A stretch of DNA of 64,000 bases from Candidatus Schekmanbacteria bacterium (GTDB lineage Bacteria; Schekmanbacteria; GWA2-38-11; J061), in the NCBI GenBank assembly GCA_016219965.1, contig JACRJM010000007.1, positions 186,001-250,000 on the forward strand. The letters run 5' to 3'. Below the pieces are notes generated by a model, which searched no databases, was not told the origin of the DNA, and saw only the letters and a list, made by a program, of their open reading frames with translations. A program made the translations under genes and the position numbers. Position 1 is the stretch's first letter. Each line of letters starts with the position of its first letter. Of the stretch, positions 9,602 to 18,845 are shown one piece after another.

Positions 9602-10036
9602 TTACAAGCCCTCTTTGAGCTTGGCAACATATTTCATCTTCAGGTCGGCAGCAGCTTCTTCAAGCAACTGAGCCTCCTGTTCAATGAGATTCCCCTGGGT
9701 TTTAGCCTTTAACATGTCCATAGTATCAATCATCATCTTAGCTACCGGGAGATTGACTTGCGGATTTTGTATTTCCGGGTTACGGCTGTATCCTAAATAA
9801 AAGCTCCCCTGCTCGTACAGGGTAATTATATGCATGGAAAAACTTACTTCGGGCAATGATGGTTCAGGCTCACTATTATCTTTTTCTGCAATAGTTCCAC
9901 TATCTTTTTTTCTCTCTGCATCCCTTTTCTTGCTGGCCTCTTCCTTCTTTATTTCCTTTTCATCCATGAAAGCGGCGCGCTTGTCCTTTACCTTAAATTG
10001 ACTCTCCTGCTCCTCTTCTCTGTCATCCTTTCCCAT
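9602..10036 (-). CDS. DUF1844 domain protein
   Basis: A 144-residue protein: a very charged, Lys/Glu-rich N-terminal half (about residues 1-60), then a conserved C-terminal helical domain with SFSMHIITLYEQGSFYLGY and AKMMIDTMDMLKAKTQGNL, which matches the DUF1844 family. No signal peptide. The family is common in Deltaproteobacteria, Acidobacteria and Planctomycetes and has no firm function. It sits 17 bases downstream of the DUF4340 gene and upstream of plsC in the same operon. Confidence 0.8.
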   Translation of the reverse strand: MGKDDREEEQESQFKVKDKRAAFMDEKEIKKEEASKKRDAERKKDSGTIAEKDNSEPEPSLPEVSFSMHIITLYEQGSFYLGYSRNPEIQNPQVNLPVAKMMIDTMDMLKAKTQGNLIEQEAQLLEEAAADLKMKYVAKLKEGL

Positions 10037-10053
10037 ATTACCATCCTGCCATA

Positions 10054-11427
10054 TTAATTGTTTGCTAAAAAATAAAACTCCGGTTCTCTGCCGAGGTAAT
10101 CCCGAAGGAGAATACTGTCAATCAGCGCCACATCGCTTGAATCTCCATTTTTACAATAAACCAGCAACCCTTCCGTATCATGTTTTCCTATAATGAACCG
10201 TCCAAGTTTCTTTTCCTGTACTCCAAAAAGCGTAACCTCTGCCTGAGGATTATTGAAACCATAGAGAGCAAGGTCTGATACTGGTCCTTCAACGAATTTC
10301 TTCGCAGATACATTTGTGACTATATTTTCGAGCACTTTTACCTTGAGGATATCCACGTTCATACTTTTTCCTGAAACAGATCCCGTCCATATTCCACTCG
10401 GATCTTTTTTGAAGAAAATTTCCCCTCTTTTATTTTTTAACTGCATTGCTTCAATATCAGCAGTGCCGAAAGGCATAATCTTGAGAGGACGCAGATTAAT
10501 CAGCTTCAATGGAAGCTTTTGAATAAAATTTTCTTCTATAAAAAATATACCGTCACGCATATTAGATACTGCATACATACCTGAACCAATTTTTTCTTTG
10601 CTTAACGAAGCCTCAAATACCTTTCCCCCATTATTATAAAAAGCAAGCTTAATTTCAGGAACGTCCAGTCCATATTTTTTCAAATCCTCTTTCGTAGCTT
10701 TTTCAAGAACAAATTGTTTTATGACCGCATTGTTCAGCAAACTCATGTATTCATAGATATTCTTATCATCAGCTTTGCATTTGACAGGAGATACTATTTC
10801 CCACAAATCTTTATACTTCTTCAGGGAATAGTTCTCTTTTCCTCCAACTGTTATTTCTATCCTGGAAATTTCATCTCCTGGTATTTGCAGGAGGTGTTTC
10901 GCACGCATCTCATACGCTGAGTGCATAATAGCCCTTTTAATAGCCGGCGACACCATGAATATATCTTCTTCATTGTTAATTCTTACATAAACAACATCCG
11001 TTACAACACTCTGTTCTCCGATCTCTACAGATACAACAGGTTTCAAATCGCTATTGTAAAAAACAAACCCTGATGAAGGTGTCTTAAGGCCGTATACAGA
11101 AAGGTCTCCCCCTTCAGGGTTAATCTTTTTTGTCGCTTCTATCTCTAAAACTTTATCCAGTATGCCGGATATTGTTTGTTCGTCAGCTCTATCTTCAAAA
11201 GGCTTCTTCAGCAACCACTGGCCATTCCTATCCTTTTCTGCATAGAACTCATCTTTACCGGTATTCATCCTTAAAGCAGAAATATCATCAGGATTATAAT
11301 TAAATATTACCTTATCCTCTTTCTCAATATTCTCCTTTTCAGCCTTCCGGCTCTTATCAAAATCATAAAAAAAATAAAATACAGCCAAGACGGCTAAAAG
11401 CAGGACTATTTTATAAATCGTCTTCAT
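10054..11427 (-). CDS. DUF4340 domain protein
   Basis: A 457-residue protein with one N-terminal membrane anchor (about residues 5-22) and a long extracytoplasmic part built of repeated DUF4340 modules, seen as recurring LKKYGLDVPEIKLAFY, VYGLKTPSSGFVFY and LALYGFNNPQAEVTLF units followed by IGK/IGE turns. The start overlaps the GldG-like gene by 4 bases. In other genomes this family follows GldG-like ABC components, as it does here, so it is probably part of the same envelope complex. Confidence 0.85.
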   Translation of the reverse strand: MKTIYKIVLLLAVLAVFYFFYDFDKSRKAEKENIEKEDKVIFNYNPDDISALRMNTGKDEFYAEKDRNGQWLLKKPFEDRADEQTISGILDKVLEIEATKKINPEGGDLSVYGLKTPSSGFVFYNSDLKPVVSVEIGEQSVVTDVVYVRINNEEDIFMVSPAIKRAIMHSAYEMRAKHLLQIPGDEISRIEITVGGKENYSLKKYKDLWEIVSPVKCKADDKNIYEYMSLLNNAVIKQFVLEKATKEDLKKYGLDVPEIKLAFYNNGGKVFEASLSKEKIGSGMYAVSNMRDGIFFIEENFIQKLPLKLINLRPLKIMPFGTADIEAMQLKNKRGEIFFKKDPSGIWTGSVSGKSMNVDILKVKVLENIVTNVSAKKFVEGPVSDLALYGFNNPQAEVTLFGVQEKKLGRFIIGKHDTEGLLVYCKNGDSSDVALIDSILLRDYLGREPEFYFLANN

Positions 11428-12983
11428 AGTTTTTTTCTTCTAATCCAAATAAAAGTACCCGTCACTAAAATAATGCACGGAAGAGCTATTACTGAAACAA
11501 TAAAAATTATATTTCCTTCCGTCCTCGTAATACTAACAGAAGAAAATTCCTTATGCTTTGTCTTTATAAAGATCAGTTCTCCTTCATCAGCAAGCCAGTT
11601 GACACAATTCATGAAAAGATCCATATTCCCTGAAAGGCCTATATAGGCATTGGAAGCAAAATCAGAGTCGCCAATGGCTATTACACTGTACCCATAATCC
11701 TTCCCTGTCATGGTCCCATAGAAAACACCACCTATACATGCTGGGCCCTTTTTATCTTTTGACGGGTCAAAAGACGGTCTAAGACTGCCTCCCTCTTCAA
11801 TCCAGCTAGAAGACGAAGTATATAGCAATCCTTCAAAGCGGTTTTCAGCTCCACCTTCTTTTCTGCCGGATTCGGCAGGCTGCGAAAAATCAACAGACCT
11901 TGCAAGCGGGAAGAATGTCAAAGGCTGGAATCCGGCAGTTGCAGGATGTTTGCCATAACGGTTTACTGCAGAAGTAAAAACATCTCCTCCTATGATTCTG
12001 GCTGCATTTTCATCCGCTATGACATCATTTTTAAATATAAGCCCTATATTCTCTGCAAGCTGGAGAACTCTCCCTGAATAGAAAGGATCAATCATGATTA
12101 AAAGTTTTCCGCCAGTTCCGAGGAATTTTTTTATCATATCTACTTCCTGTTGAGTGTAATCCATTGTAGGTCCGGCTATAACGAGTATCGTGCAATTATC
12201 AGGAACCTTATCACTGGAGTAAAGACTGAAGGGCTCAACTTTGTAGTTTGTTTTCACCAGACTATTCTTTACGATCGAATATCCATCTCTCGTACTGTCA
12301 GAGGAGTTTATATTTTTCTCTCCATGGCCGGTAACAAAGTAAATAGACTTATCCAGCTGTCGCGTTACCTTGACAATGGCATTGGTAAATGATTCCTCTG
12401 TTATGTTGTTGATCTTTGTTTCAACCCCGGCAGATTCAACAACTATTGTGTTGTACTGGGAAATGCCATAACGCTTTGCTTCAGCCGGTTGTTTATCAGG
12501 ATCAATCAATCTAAAAGTTATCATCTTTGAACAATAAGAATATTCCTTTAGCAGAGCCTGGAAGCCATTTTTCGATTCTGCTCCTTCCTGGAAGAATCCT
12601 GTAATAATCACACTTTTGTTAAGCCCGGTAAGTATTTTTTTTGTCTCGTCTGAGAGGCTGTGTTCACCACTGCGGGTCACATCGATACGGAACCCATTAT
12701 TAAAACTTAAAAAATTCAAAACTACCAGAATAGCGCCAACAAGGATAATGGATATTATTGAGCCTGTTCCTCTTTTAAACTTCTTGAATCCTTCACCTTT
12801 TCTGATGAGCGATATGTTAATCGCTGCCCATACAGCAAACCCTATAAGTCCTGCAAAAACGGCAAGGTCTCTGTAGAAAAAATTTAAAACAAAAAAACGT
12901 TCCCACACCTGAGATGCAATAATTACTGCAATACTCAAATAAAAAAGTATGCTTATCTTTCCTTTAAACAATTTTATCTCCAC
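11424..12983 (-). CDS. GldG-like ABC transporter auxiliary protein
   Basis: A 519-residue membrane protein: two N-terminal transmembrane helices (about 10-30 and 35-57), a third at about 72-93 just before the FNNGFRIDVTRSGEHSLSD segment, a large extracytoplasmic domain with TGHGEKNI and AGPTMDYTQQEVDMIKKFL, and a last helix at the C-terminus (about 490-512) before IRRKKL. This matches the ABC_transp_aux/GldG family. It overlaps the permease gene by 10 bases and the DUF4340 gene by 4. In gliding Bacteroidetes GldG works with GldA and GldF; here the set is a general ABC system of unknown substrate. Confidence 0.85.
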   Translation of the reverse strand: MEIKLFKGKISILFYLSIAVIIASQVWERFFVLNFFYRDLAVFAGLIGFAVWAAINISLIRKGEGFKKFKRGTGSIISIILVGAILVVLNFLSFNNGFRIDVTRSGEHSLSDETKKILTGLNKSVIITGFFQEGAESKNGFQALLKEYSYCSKMITFRLIDPDKQPAEAKRYGISQYNTIVVESAGVETKINNITEESFTNAIVKVTRQLDKSIYFVTGHGEKNINSSDSTRDGYSIVKNSLVKTNYKVEPFSLYSSDKVPDNCTILVIAGPTMDYTQQEVDMIKKFLGTGGKLLIMIDPFYSGRVLQLAENIGLIFKNDVIADENAARIIGGDVFTSAVNRYGKHPATAGFQPLTFFPLARSVDFSQPAESGRKEGGAENRFEGLLYTSSSSWIEEGGSLRPSFDPSKDKKGPACIGGVFYGTMTGKDYGYSVIAIGDSDFASNAYIGLSGNMDLFMNCVNWLADEGELIFIKTKHKEFSSVSITRTEGNIIFIVSVIALPCIILVTGTFIWIRRKKL

Positions 12984-13759
12984 CTCTCGGAATCAAGCGC
13001 TTCATATGTCACATAAAGACCAAAAAAAATAAAACTCAGATAGAAAACCACATCCCTTGTATCTAATACTCCCTGCAATGAATCGCCGAGATGTATAAAT
13101 AGGGAAAAAAACGAAATGACCTCTCCAGCCTTGCCGCCGATATTTTCACCAAGCCATCCCACGAGCCAGAATATCAGGAGCACGCCAAAACTTGTTATAG
13201 CGGCAATTATCTGATTCTCAGTCAGACTTGAAGCTACCATTCCGACCGCAATGAATGCAGCCCCCAGAAGAAAGAGCATAAGATAGGATATAAGAACTGG
13301 CTTTATATCAGGGTTTCCGAAGCTGAAAAGTATAAGTGGATACTGGATGGTTGTAAGAAGCATTACAGCATAAAAAAATAGACACGAAAAAAACTTTCCA
13401 AGCATTATCTGCAGAGTTGTTACAGGCGAAGTCATGAGAAGCTCAAATGTACCGGAACGTTTCTCCTCGGCAAAAAGTCTCATGGAAACTGTCGGCATAA
13501 GCAGAAGCAGCAGCATGCTGAGGTTGCTGAAAAGAGGAGTCAATACCCAGTCATTTATGCTTAACTCTGCCGACAGTTCAGGATATTTAATTTTAATCTG
13601 TAAGAACTGTATAACCTTCATATTGAACTCAGAAAGGTAATTAAAAAAAACAAAACCATTCATCACTGAAAACACCGCAATCACCACATAGGCAATTGGA
13701 GAGGTAAAATAAGATTTTATTTCTTTTTTTACTATGGATGCTGTTACACCCATTTTCAA
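12974..13759 (-). CDS. ABC-2 type permease, GldF-like
   Basis: A 261-residue permease with about six hydrophobic helices. The conserved family segment MRLFAEEKRSGTFELLMTSP follows the second helix, as in GldF/NosY-type permeases. The N-terminus has the KKEIKSYFTSPIAYVV motif of this family. The gene overlaps its ATPase by 4 bases and the GldG-like gene by 10, so all three are translated as a block. Confidence 0.88.
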   Translation of the reverse strand: MKMGVTASIVKKEIKSYFTSPIAYVVIAVFSVMNGFVFFNYLSEFNMKVIQFLQIKIKYPELSAELSINDWVLTPLFSNLSMLLLLLMPTVSMRLFAEEKRSGTFELLMTSPVTTLQIMLGKFFSCLFFYAVMLLTTIQYPLILFSFGNPDIKPVLISYLMLFLLGAAFIAVGMVASSLTENQIIAAITSFGVLLIFWLVGWLGENIGGKAGEVISFFSLFIHLGDSLQGVLDTRDVVFYLSFIFFGLYVTYEALDSERWR

Positions 13760-14691
13760 ATCTCCTTCTCGTCAGTAACAAGACCCAGGAATACATCCTC
13801 CAGACTTAAAGAAACCTTCTTTATTTCTTTAAGTCCATATCCTTTATTAACACAGGCTATAACCAGATTTTCCCTTATGTCAGATTCTGGGGCAACCTCA
13901 ATCAGGAAACGCCCTTCTTCGCTGGTGAGGCGGGAAACCAAAACCACACCTTCTATTTTTTCAAGCTCTTTTTCCGCATCCTGAGGGGGAGAGGAAAGAA
14001 GCAATTCTATTTTTTCAGATTTTCTCAAATGTTTTGAAATATCTTCATAGCTATCTGTGGCAATAATCTTACCCTTGTTTATAATTATAACCTTGTTGCA
14101 CGTCATTGTAACCTCGGGAAGAATATGCGTACTCAGTATGACTGTTCTTTCTCCTGCAAGTTCTTTTATAAGCATACGGATATCTGTTATCTGTTTTGGA
14201 TCAAGCCCGACTGTAGGCTCATCAAGGATAAGAACTTCAGGGTCATGTATGAGAGCCTGGGCAAGGCCAACCCTCTGCCTGAATCCCTTTGAGAGGTTCC
14301 CTATAAGCCTTCTTCTTACATCTTTAAGCCCGCATTTCGAAACTACATATTCAATACCATCTTCCAATTTTTTATTCACAAGTCCGCGCAGGCTTCCCGT
14401 ATACCTGAGGTAAGACTCAACAGTCATATCTCTATAAAGAGGAGGTGTTTCAGGAAGATATCCGATCCTTTTTTTCACCTCCATGGGATCCTTCAAAATA
14501 TCAAATCCGGCTATAGTGGCAGTTCCCGAAGTAGGCGGAATAAAGCAGGTGAGCATCCTCATGGTAGTGGTTTTCCCTGCACCATTAGGGCCAAGGAACC
14601 CCACAATATCTCCCTTCCCTATGGAAAATGAAATATTGTCAACTCCCATGATAGTTCGATAAAACTTAGTAAGTCCTCTTACCTCTATCAT
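13756..14691 (-). CDS. ABC transporter ATP-binding protein, GldA-like
   Basis: A 311-residue ATPase with Walker A GPNGAGKTT (about residues 34-42), signature LSKGFRQRVGLAQAL, Walker B VLILDEP and the D-loop GLDP. The C-terminal extension of about 90 residues is typical of GldA-type ATPases that work with ABC-2 permeases. First gene of the run ATPase-permease-GldG-DUF4340-DUF1844-plsC. The signature reads LSKGF rather than LSGGQ, as is common in this subfamily. Confidence 0.92.
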   Translation of the reverse strand: MIEVRGLTKFYRTIMGVDNISFSIGKGDIVGFLGPNGAGKTTTMRMLTCFIPPTSGTATIAGFDILKDPMEVKKRIGYLPETPPLYRDMTVESYLRYTGSLRGLVNKKLEDGIEYVVSKCGLKDVRRRLIGNLSKGFRQRVGLAQALIHDPEVLILDEPTVGLDPKQITDIRMLIKELAGERTVILSTHILPEVTMTCNKVIIINKGKIIATDSYEDISKHLRKSEKIELLLSSPPQDAEKELEKIEGVVLVSRLTSEEGRFLIEVAPESDIRENLVIACVNKGYGLKEIKKVSLSLEDVFLGLVTDEKEI

Positions 14692-14808
14692 CCCGCAACC
14701 TTAAAAAAATGTTCTAAGAATATTTTATATCAACAACTGATAGTTTTAATTGAACACCAGATATATCTAAATCAAAAATAAAAACAGCGAAATTTAAACA
14801 ACTCAAAA

Positions 14809-15918
14809 TCACTTGAACTCTTTCAGTCTGTCAATAAATCCTTTTTTCTGTTTTGTCTCTTTGCTATTTTCAAACTGAGAAAGTTCCCTTATAAGTTCCT
14901 CTTCCCTTTTTGAAATGCTGGTGGGAATTTTAACGAATAATTCAATAATCTGATCCCCTTTACCCATTCCTCTTATTACAGGCATCCCTTTACCACGGAG
15001 AGTTATCCTGTCGCCATTCTGCGTCCCCTTTGGCACTTTAACAGAAGTTGTACCTTCGAGAGTAGGGGCATTTATTTCCCCCCCCAGCACTGCCTGCGGA
15101 AATGAAATCCCTACCCTGCAATAAAGATCATTTTCATAACGTTTAAACAATTCATCTTCCTGAACAAAAATAACCACATAAAGATCTCCGGCCGGTCCTC
15201 CGCGCTCTCCTGCTTCTCCTTCCCCTCGCAGTCTAAGCTTAGATCCGGTATCGACACCAGCAGGTATTTTTACGGAAAGTTTCTTTTTGTCCTCAACCTT
15301 TCCTCTGCCCGAGCATTTTTGGCAGGGATTTTGTATAATCACTCCCTGTCCCCGGCAGTGCGGACATGTAGTGCTTATGCTGAAAAAACCCTGCGAACGG
15401 CTTACCTGCCCTCTTCCGTTGCATGTAGGGCATCTTGCCGGTTTAGTACCGGGTTTGGCTCCTGTCCCATCGCAAGTATGGCATGTCTCAGCTCTTTCTA
15501 TTTCTATTTCTTTTTCTAACCCAAAAGCTGCTTCATGCAGCGAAATCTGAATATCATATCTAAGATCAGATCCTCTCTGAGGGCCTGTACGACTTCTCGA
15601 ACCTGATGCTGAAAAACCAAAGAAATCGCCGAATATATCGCCTAAGTTTGAAAAAATATCACCAGCATCTGAAAACCCCTGAAAGCCGGCACCTTTTAAG
15701 CCTTCATGTCCGTACATATCATAGGTACGCCTTTTTTCCGGGTCATTCAGAACTTCATATGCTTCTGCTGCTTCCTTGAATTTTTCTTCTGCCTCTTTGT
15801 TCTCCGGATTTCTGTCCGGATGATATTGCATTGCAAGTTTCCGGTACGTTTTCTTTATCTCCTCCTGGGAGGCCTCTTTTTTTACGCCAAGTATCTGGTA
15901 ATAATCATTTTTAACCAA
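14809..15918 (-). CDS. dnaJ: Chaperone DnaJ, second copy
   Basis: A 369-residue class I DnaJ co-chaperone that stimulates DnaK ATPase. J-domain at 1-70 with the HPD motif in QYHPDRNP, Gly/Phe linker with [10 protein letters not shown], zinc domain with four CxxCxGxG-type repeats ([32 protein letters not shown]), then the C-terminal substrate domains. It is last in the chaperone cluster, 23 bases after the second grpE. Its sequence is clearly diverged from the dnaJ at 17194-18312, so the pair is not a recent duplication. Confidence 0.95.
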   Translation of the reverse strand: MVKNDYYQILGVKKEASQEEIKKTYRKLAMQYHPDRNPENKEAEEKFKEAAEAYEVLNDPEKRRTYDMYGHEGLKGAGFQGFSDAGDIFSNLGDIFGDFFGFSASGSRSRTGPQRGSDLRYDIQISLHEAAFGLEKEIEIERAETCHTCDGTGAKPGTKPARCPTCNGRGQVSRSQGFFSISTTCPHCRGQGVIIQNPCQKCSGRGKVEDKKKLSVKIPAGVDTGSKLRLRGEGEAGERGGPAGDLYVVIFVQEDELFKRYENDLYCRVGISFPQAVLGGEINAPTLEGTTSVKVPKGTQNGDRITLRGKGMPVIRGMGKGDQIIELFVKIPTSISKREEELIRELSQFENSKETKQKKGFIDRLKEFK

Positions 15919-15941
15919 GGCAGGATCCCTTTCTTAATCTT

Positions 15942-16601
15942 CTATTTCTGTTTCTCAAATTTCCCCACAATAACCTTTGACGGGCGTAAAACCTGATCTT
16001 CCAGGATATACCCTTTCTGAGCCTCTTCTATTACTTTTCCGTCAATTTCCTCTTTATCAACATTGGCAGTACTTATTGCATCATGATATTTTGGATCAAA
16101 ATCCTCTCCAATGCTTTCAATCTCCATTACTCCGCTGTTTTTTAGTTTTTGCTGGAACTGTTTTTTTACCATTTCAATTCCATCAAAAAACGAATCAAAA
16201 TCTTTTTTCTCTTTTGCTATATTAAGACCGCGTTCCAGGTTGTCTAAAAGCTCAAGCATATCTTCTAAAAATTTTATTTTACCATTTAAAACTCTTCTTT
16301 CAATATCCTTTGTAAGCCTGAGCCTGAAATCTTCATTTTCTTTCTGAGACTTTCGCACAAGTTGTGAAAGTTCAATCATCTTCTGTTTGTTTTCGTCAAG
16401 CTCTTTTTGAAGGCTTTCAACATATGTGGGAAGTTTTGGAAATGCGGATTCAGTACTCTGAGTTTTATCAGTCTCATCCGAAGTTGACGACCTTTTATCA
16501 ACAACTTTGACCTTTATTTCATCAGCTTCATCAACTTTATTTTTTCTGCTTTCCACTGAATCACTCCTCATACCGGAAACGTTTCCTTCAATATTGTACA
16601 C
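15942..16601 (-). CDS. GrpE-like nucleotide exchange factor, second copy
   Basis: Up to 219 residues. A charged, disordered N-terminus (about 1-65) leads to a long coiled coil (about 65-110), then the GrpE-type C-terminal beta domain with GIEMVKKQFQQKLKNSGVMEIESIGEDFDPKYHDA and VIEEAQKGYILEDQVLRPSKV. The last two motifs are hallmark GrpE signatures. The start is uncertain: the frame opens at GTG 16601 without a clear ribosome site, and an ATG at 16571 is an alternative. It pairs with the second dnaJ downstream. Confidence 0.88.
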   Translation of the reverse strand: MYNIEGNVSGMRSDSVESRKNKVDEADEIKVKVVDKRSSTSDETDKTQSTESAFPKLPTYVESLQKELDENKQKMIELSQLVRKSQKENEDFRLRLTKDIERRVLNGKIKFLEDMLELLDNLERGLNIAKEKKDFDSFFDGIEMVKKQFQQKLKNSGVMEIESIGEDFDPKYHDAISTANVDKEEIDGKVIEEAQKGYILEDQVLRPSKVIVGKFEKQK

Positions 16602-16626
16602 AGTAAATTAAAAGGAGGCACTTACA

Positions 16627-17181
16627 TCAAACATGAACGGAAACTATGACCTTAGATGGTCTCAACAACCTGCTGTTTAGCATATATCCCGCCTGTAGTT
16701 CCTCGATAACAGTTCCATCTTCAACATTTTCATTCTTCTCTGTAGCAACCGCTTCATGCATCTCAGGATCAAACTGTTTTCCTACTGTCTCGATCTTCTT
16801 AATACCTTCTTTTGCGAGGAAATCAAGCACCTGTTTATAGATTAAATCCAGACCTTCTTTCATTGAACTTCCGGTATCCTCTGTCCCGCTAAGGTGATAT
16901 AGCGCCTTGCTCATGTTGTCAACAACCCCAAGCATTGGTATAAGCATCTGTATTTTACCTTCTTCAAAAAAAGTCCTTTTTTCCTTTTCAGTCCTTTTTT
17001 TATAGTTATCAAATTCAGCACGCATTCTTTGAAGCATATCAAGGTACTGTTCCGATTTTTTTTCGCATTCAGCAATACGAGCTTTTAAATCATCAGCTGA
17101 TTTATCACCGGTCTCAATATTTTCTTTTTCACATTCATTAGAGTCTTCTTCATCAACTGATATTTCAATTCTCTTATTCAT
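16627..17181 (-). CDS. grpE: Nucleotide exchange factor GrpE
   Basis: A 184-residue GrpE that releases ADP from DnaK. An acidic N-terminus (about 1-35) is followed by a coiled coil (about 35-85) with FDNYKKRTEKEK, and then the beta domain with IKKIETVGKQFDPEMHEAV and TVIEELQAGYMLNSRLLRPSKV. It lies 12 bases after the first dnaJ and 25 bases before the second grpE. Length and motifs fit canonical GrpE better than the second copy does. Confidence 0.94.
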   Translation of the reverse strand: MNKRIEISVDEEDSNECEKENIETGDKSADDLKARIAECEKKSEQYLDMLQRMRAEFDNYKKRTEKEKRTFFEEGKIQMLIPMLGVVDNMSKALYHLSGTEDTGSSMKEGLDLIYKQVLDFLAKEGIKKIETVGKQFDPEMHEAVATEKNENVEDGTVIEELQAGYMLNSRLLRPSKVIVSVHV

Positions 17182-17193
17182 TAATATTTCTCC

Positions 17194-18312
17194 CTAAATA
17201 ATACTATCTCTGGGGTTAAATCTTGTGTGCTCTGAAAATTCCTTAAGAATGTCCTTTGACTTCTCATCAAGGTTCTGAGGAATAACAATCTTAACTTCCA
17301 CGAACTGGTCCCCTCTTTGTCCGCTTTTGAGGCTTGGTACACCTTTCCCGGAAAGTCTGAATTTCTGCCCGCTTTGCGTGCTTTGAGGTATTTTCATCTC
17401 CGCCTTGCCGTCCACTGTGGGAACGGTAATCTTAGCACCAAGCGCAGCCTCAGACACGGTTATGGGGACAATACAGTAAATGTTATCCCCTTTTCTTTCA
17501 AAAAATTTATGAGGCCTTACTTTTGTAATAATATAAATATCACCATTGGGGCCGCCCATAAGCCCGGGTTCACCTTTTCCTGTAAGCCTGATTTTGGAAC
17601 CATTGTCAACGCCAGGGGGTATCTTCACTGATATTCTTTCAGTCTTTTGAACCATTCCGGTTCCTGAACAATGATGGCACATAGCAGTATTATATTTACC
17701 GACCCCTCCGCATCGTCTACAGGTCTGGGTGACCGTAAACAAACCTCTGCCTGTCCTTATCTTTCCGCTCCCTCCGCATTCAGAACAAACTGATGGAGAA
17801 GTTCCGGGTTGGGCACCTGAACCCCCGCAATCCGAACACCTGTCATTTTTCCTTATCTCCAGAGTAGTGGTAAGTCCCCTGATGGTATCTTCAAAACTTA
17901 TTTCCATTGGATATTGGATATCATTTCCCCTTACAGGGCCTCTTCCTCTTTGCTGCTCAGGGCGTGTACCGCCAAACATCTCGGAAAAAATATCTGAAAC
18001 AAAACCTTCACCAAAATCAAAATCCATGGGATTTACATTCCCCGGGCCACCTCTCCCCTGCCTCGCAGAAAAAGGATCAAAACCGCCGCCAAAAGCCTGA
18101 TGACCCAGCATGTCGTACTTTTTCTTTTTTTCAGGGTCATTCAGCACCTCATAGGCCTCAGAAATCTCTTTAAACTTATCCTCTGAAGCTTTACTTCCGG
18201 GATTAACATCAGGATGGTGTTTTCTCGCAAGCTTCCTGTATGCTTTCTTTATGTCACTGTTTGAAGCACCCTTTTTGACCCCCAAAACTTCATAGTAATC
18301 TTTTTTTGCCAT
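17194..18312 (-). CDS. dnaJ: Chaperone DnaJ, first copy
   Basis: A 372-residue class I DnaJ. J-domain at 1-70 with HPD in KHHPDVNP, Gly/Phe region around residues 70-105, zinc domain with [24 protein letters not shown] and CHHCSGTG, then C-terminal substrate-binding domains with [13 protein letters not shown]. It follows a factor-independent terminator at 18341-18364 that would partly separate it from dnaK-hsp20, and precedes grpE by 12 bases. Confidence 0.95.
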   Translation of the reverse strand: MAKKDYYEVLGVKKGASNSDIKKAYRKLARKHHPDVNPGSKASEDKFKEISEAYEVLNDPEKKKKYDMLGHQAFGGGFDPFSARQGRGGPGNVNPMDFDFGEGFVSDIFSEMFGGTRPEQQRGRGPVRGNDIQYPMEISFEDTIRGLTTTLEIRKNDRCSDCGGSGAQPGTSPSVCSECGGSGKIRTGRGLFTVTQTCRRCGGVGKYNTAMCHHCSGTGMVQKTERISVKIPPGVDNGSKIRLTGKGEPGLMGGPNGDIYIITKVRPHKFFERKGDNIYCIVPITVSEAALGAKITVPTVDGKAEMKIPQSTQSGQKFRLSGKGVPSLKSGQRGDQFVEVKIVIPQNLDEKSKDILKEFSEHTRFNPRDSII

Positions 18313-18340
18313 TATTAATTTTCTGCTAAATGAAAAAATT

Positions 18341-18364
18341 TGCGGGGGCTTTTTTACCCCCGCA
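18341..18364 (-). terminator. Rho-independent terminator after hsp20
   Basis: Perfect 8-bp stem TGCGGGGG/CCCCCGCA around an 8-base loop. On the minus strand it is followed by AAATTTTTTCA, so it would end or attenuate transcription from dnaK-hsp20 before the dnaJ-grpE-grpE-dnaJ genes. The other side is also T-rich. Confidence 0.75.
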
Positions 18365-18369
18365 TTCTT

Positions 18370-18819
18370 TTATTTGGAACTGATTTCAATTTTTTTCTCT
18401 TGTGCTTCTTTTTTCTTGGACATTGTTATTTTCAGAACTCCATCTTTGAAATTTGCAGTCACATTTTCCTGGTCAACCCTTGAAGGGATGCTGAAGGCTC
18501 TGGAAAATGCCCCATATGCCCTTTCCATGCGATAATAATTTTCTTTCTTAGCTTCCTTTTCAAGCTTCCTCTCACCTTTCAATGTAAGCACATTGTCCTC
18601 AAGCTTTATCTCTATATCTTTTTCTTCCACTTCCGGAAGCTCAGCCTTCAATACAACACTTTCATCAGTTTCATAAATATCAACAGATGGACTCCAAAGT
18701 CCGTCAAGATCATGCTCTTTCGTTAAATCAGACTTTGAGAAAACATCATCAAAAAGTTTATTCATTCTGTCCCTTATTGTAACCATATCCCTGAAGGGAT
18801 CCCATCTTACAATCGCCAT
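18370..18819 (-). CDS. Small heat-shock protein, Hsp20 family
   Basis: A 149-residue alpha-crystallin holdase. The N-terminus MAIVRWDPFRDMVTIRDRMN is typical of class A bacterial Hsp20 proteins. The alpha-crystallin domain covers about residues 43-140 with LKAELPEVEEKDIEIKL, AFSRAFSIPSRVD and GVLKITM (the G-x-L-x-I motif). It lies 26 bases after dnaK, with the terminator right after its stop, so dnaK-hsp20 forms the first transcription unit of the cluster. Confidence 0.94.
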   Translation of the reverse strand: MAIVRWDPFRDMVTIRDRMNKLFDDVFSKSDLTKEHDLDGLWSPSVDIYETDESVVLKAELPEVEEKDIEIKLEDNVLTLKGERKLEKEAKKENYYRMERAYGAFSRAFSIPSRVDQENVTANFKDGVLKITMSKKKEAQEKKIEISSK

Positions 18820-18845
18820 GTTTTAGCACCTCCTTCTATCTAACT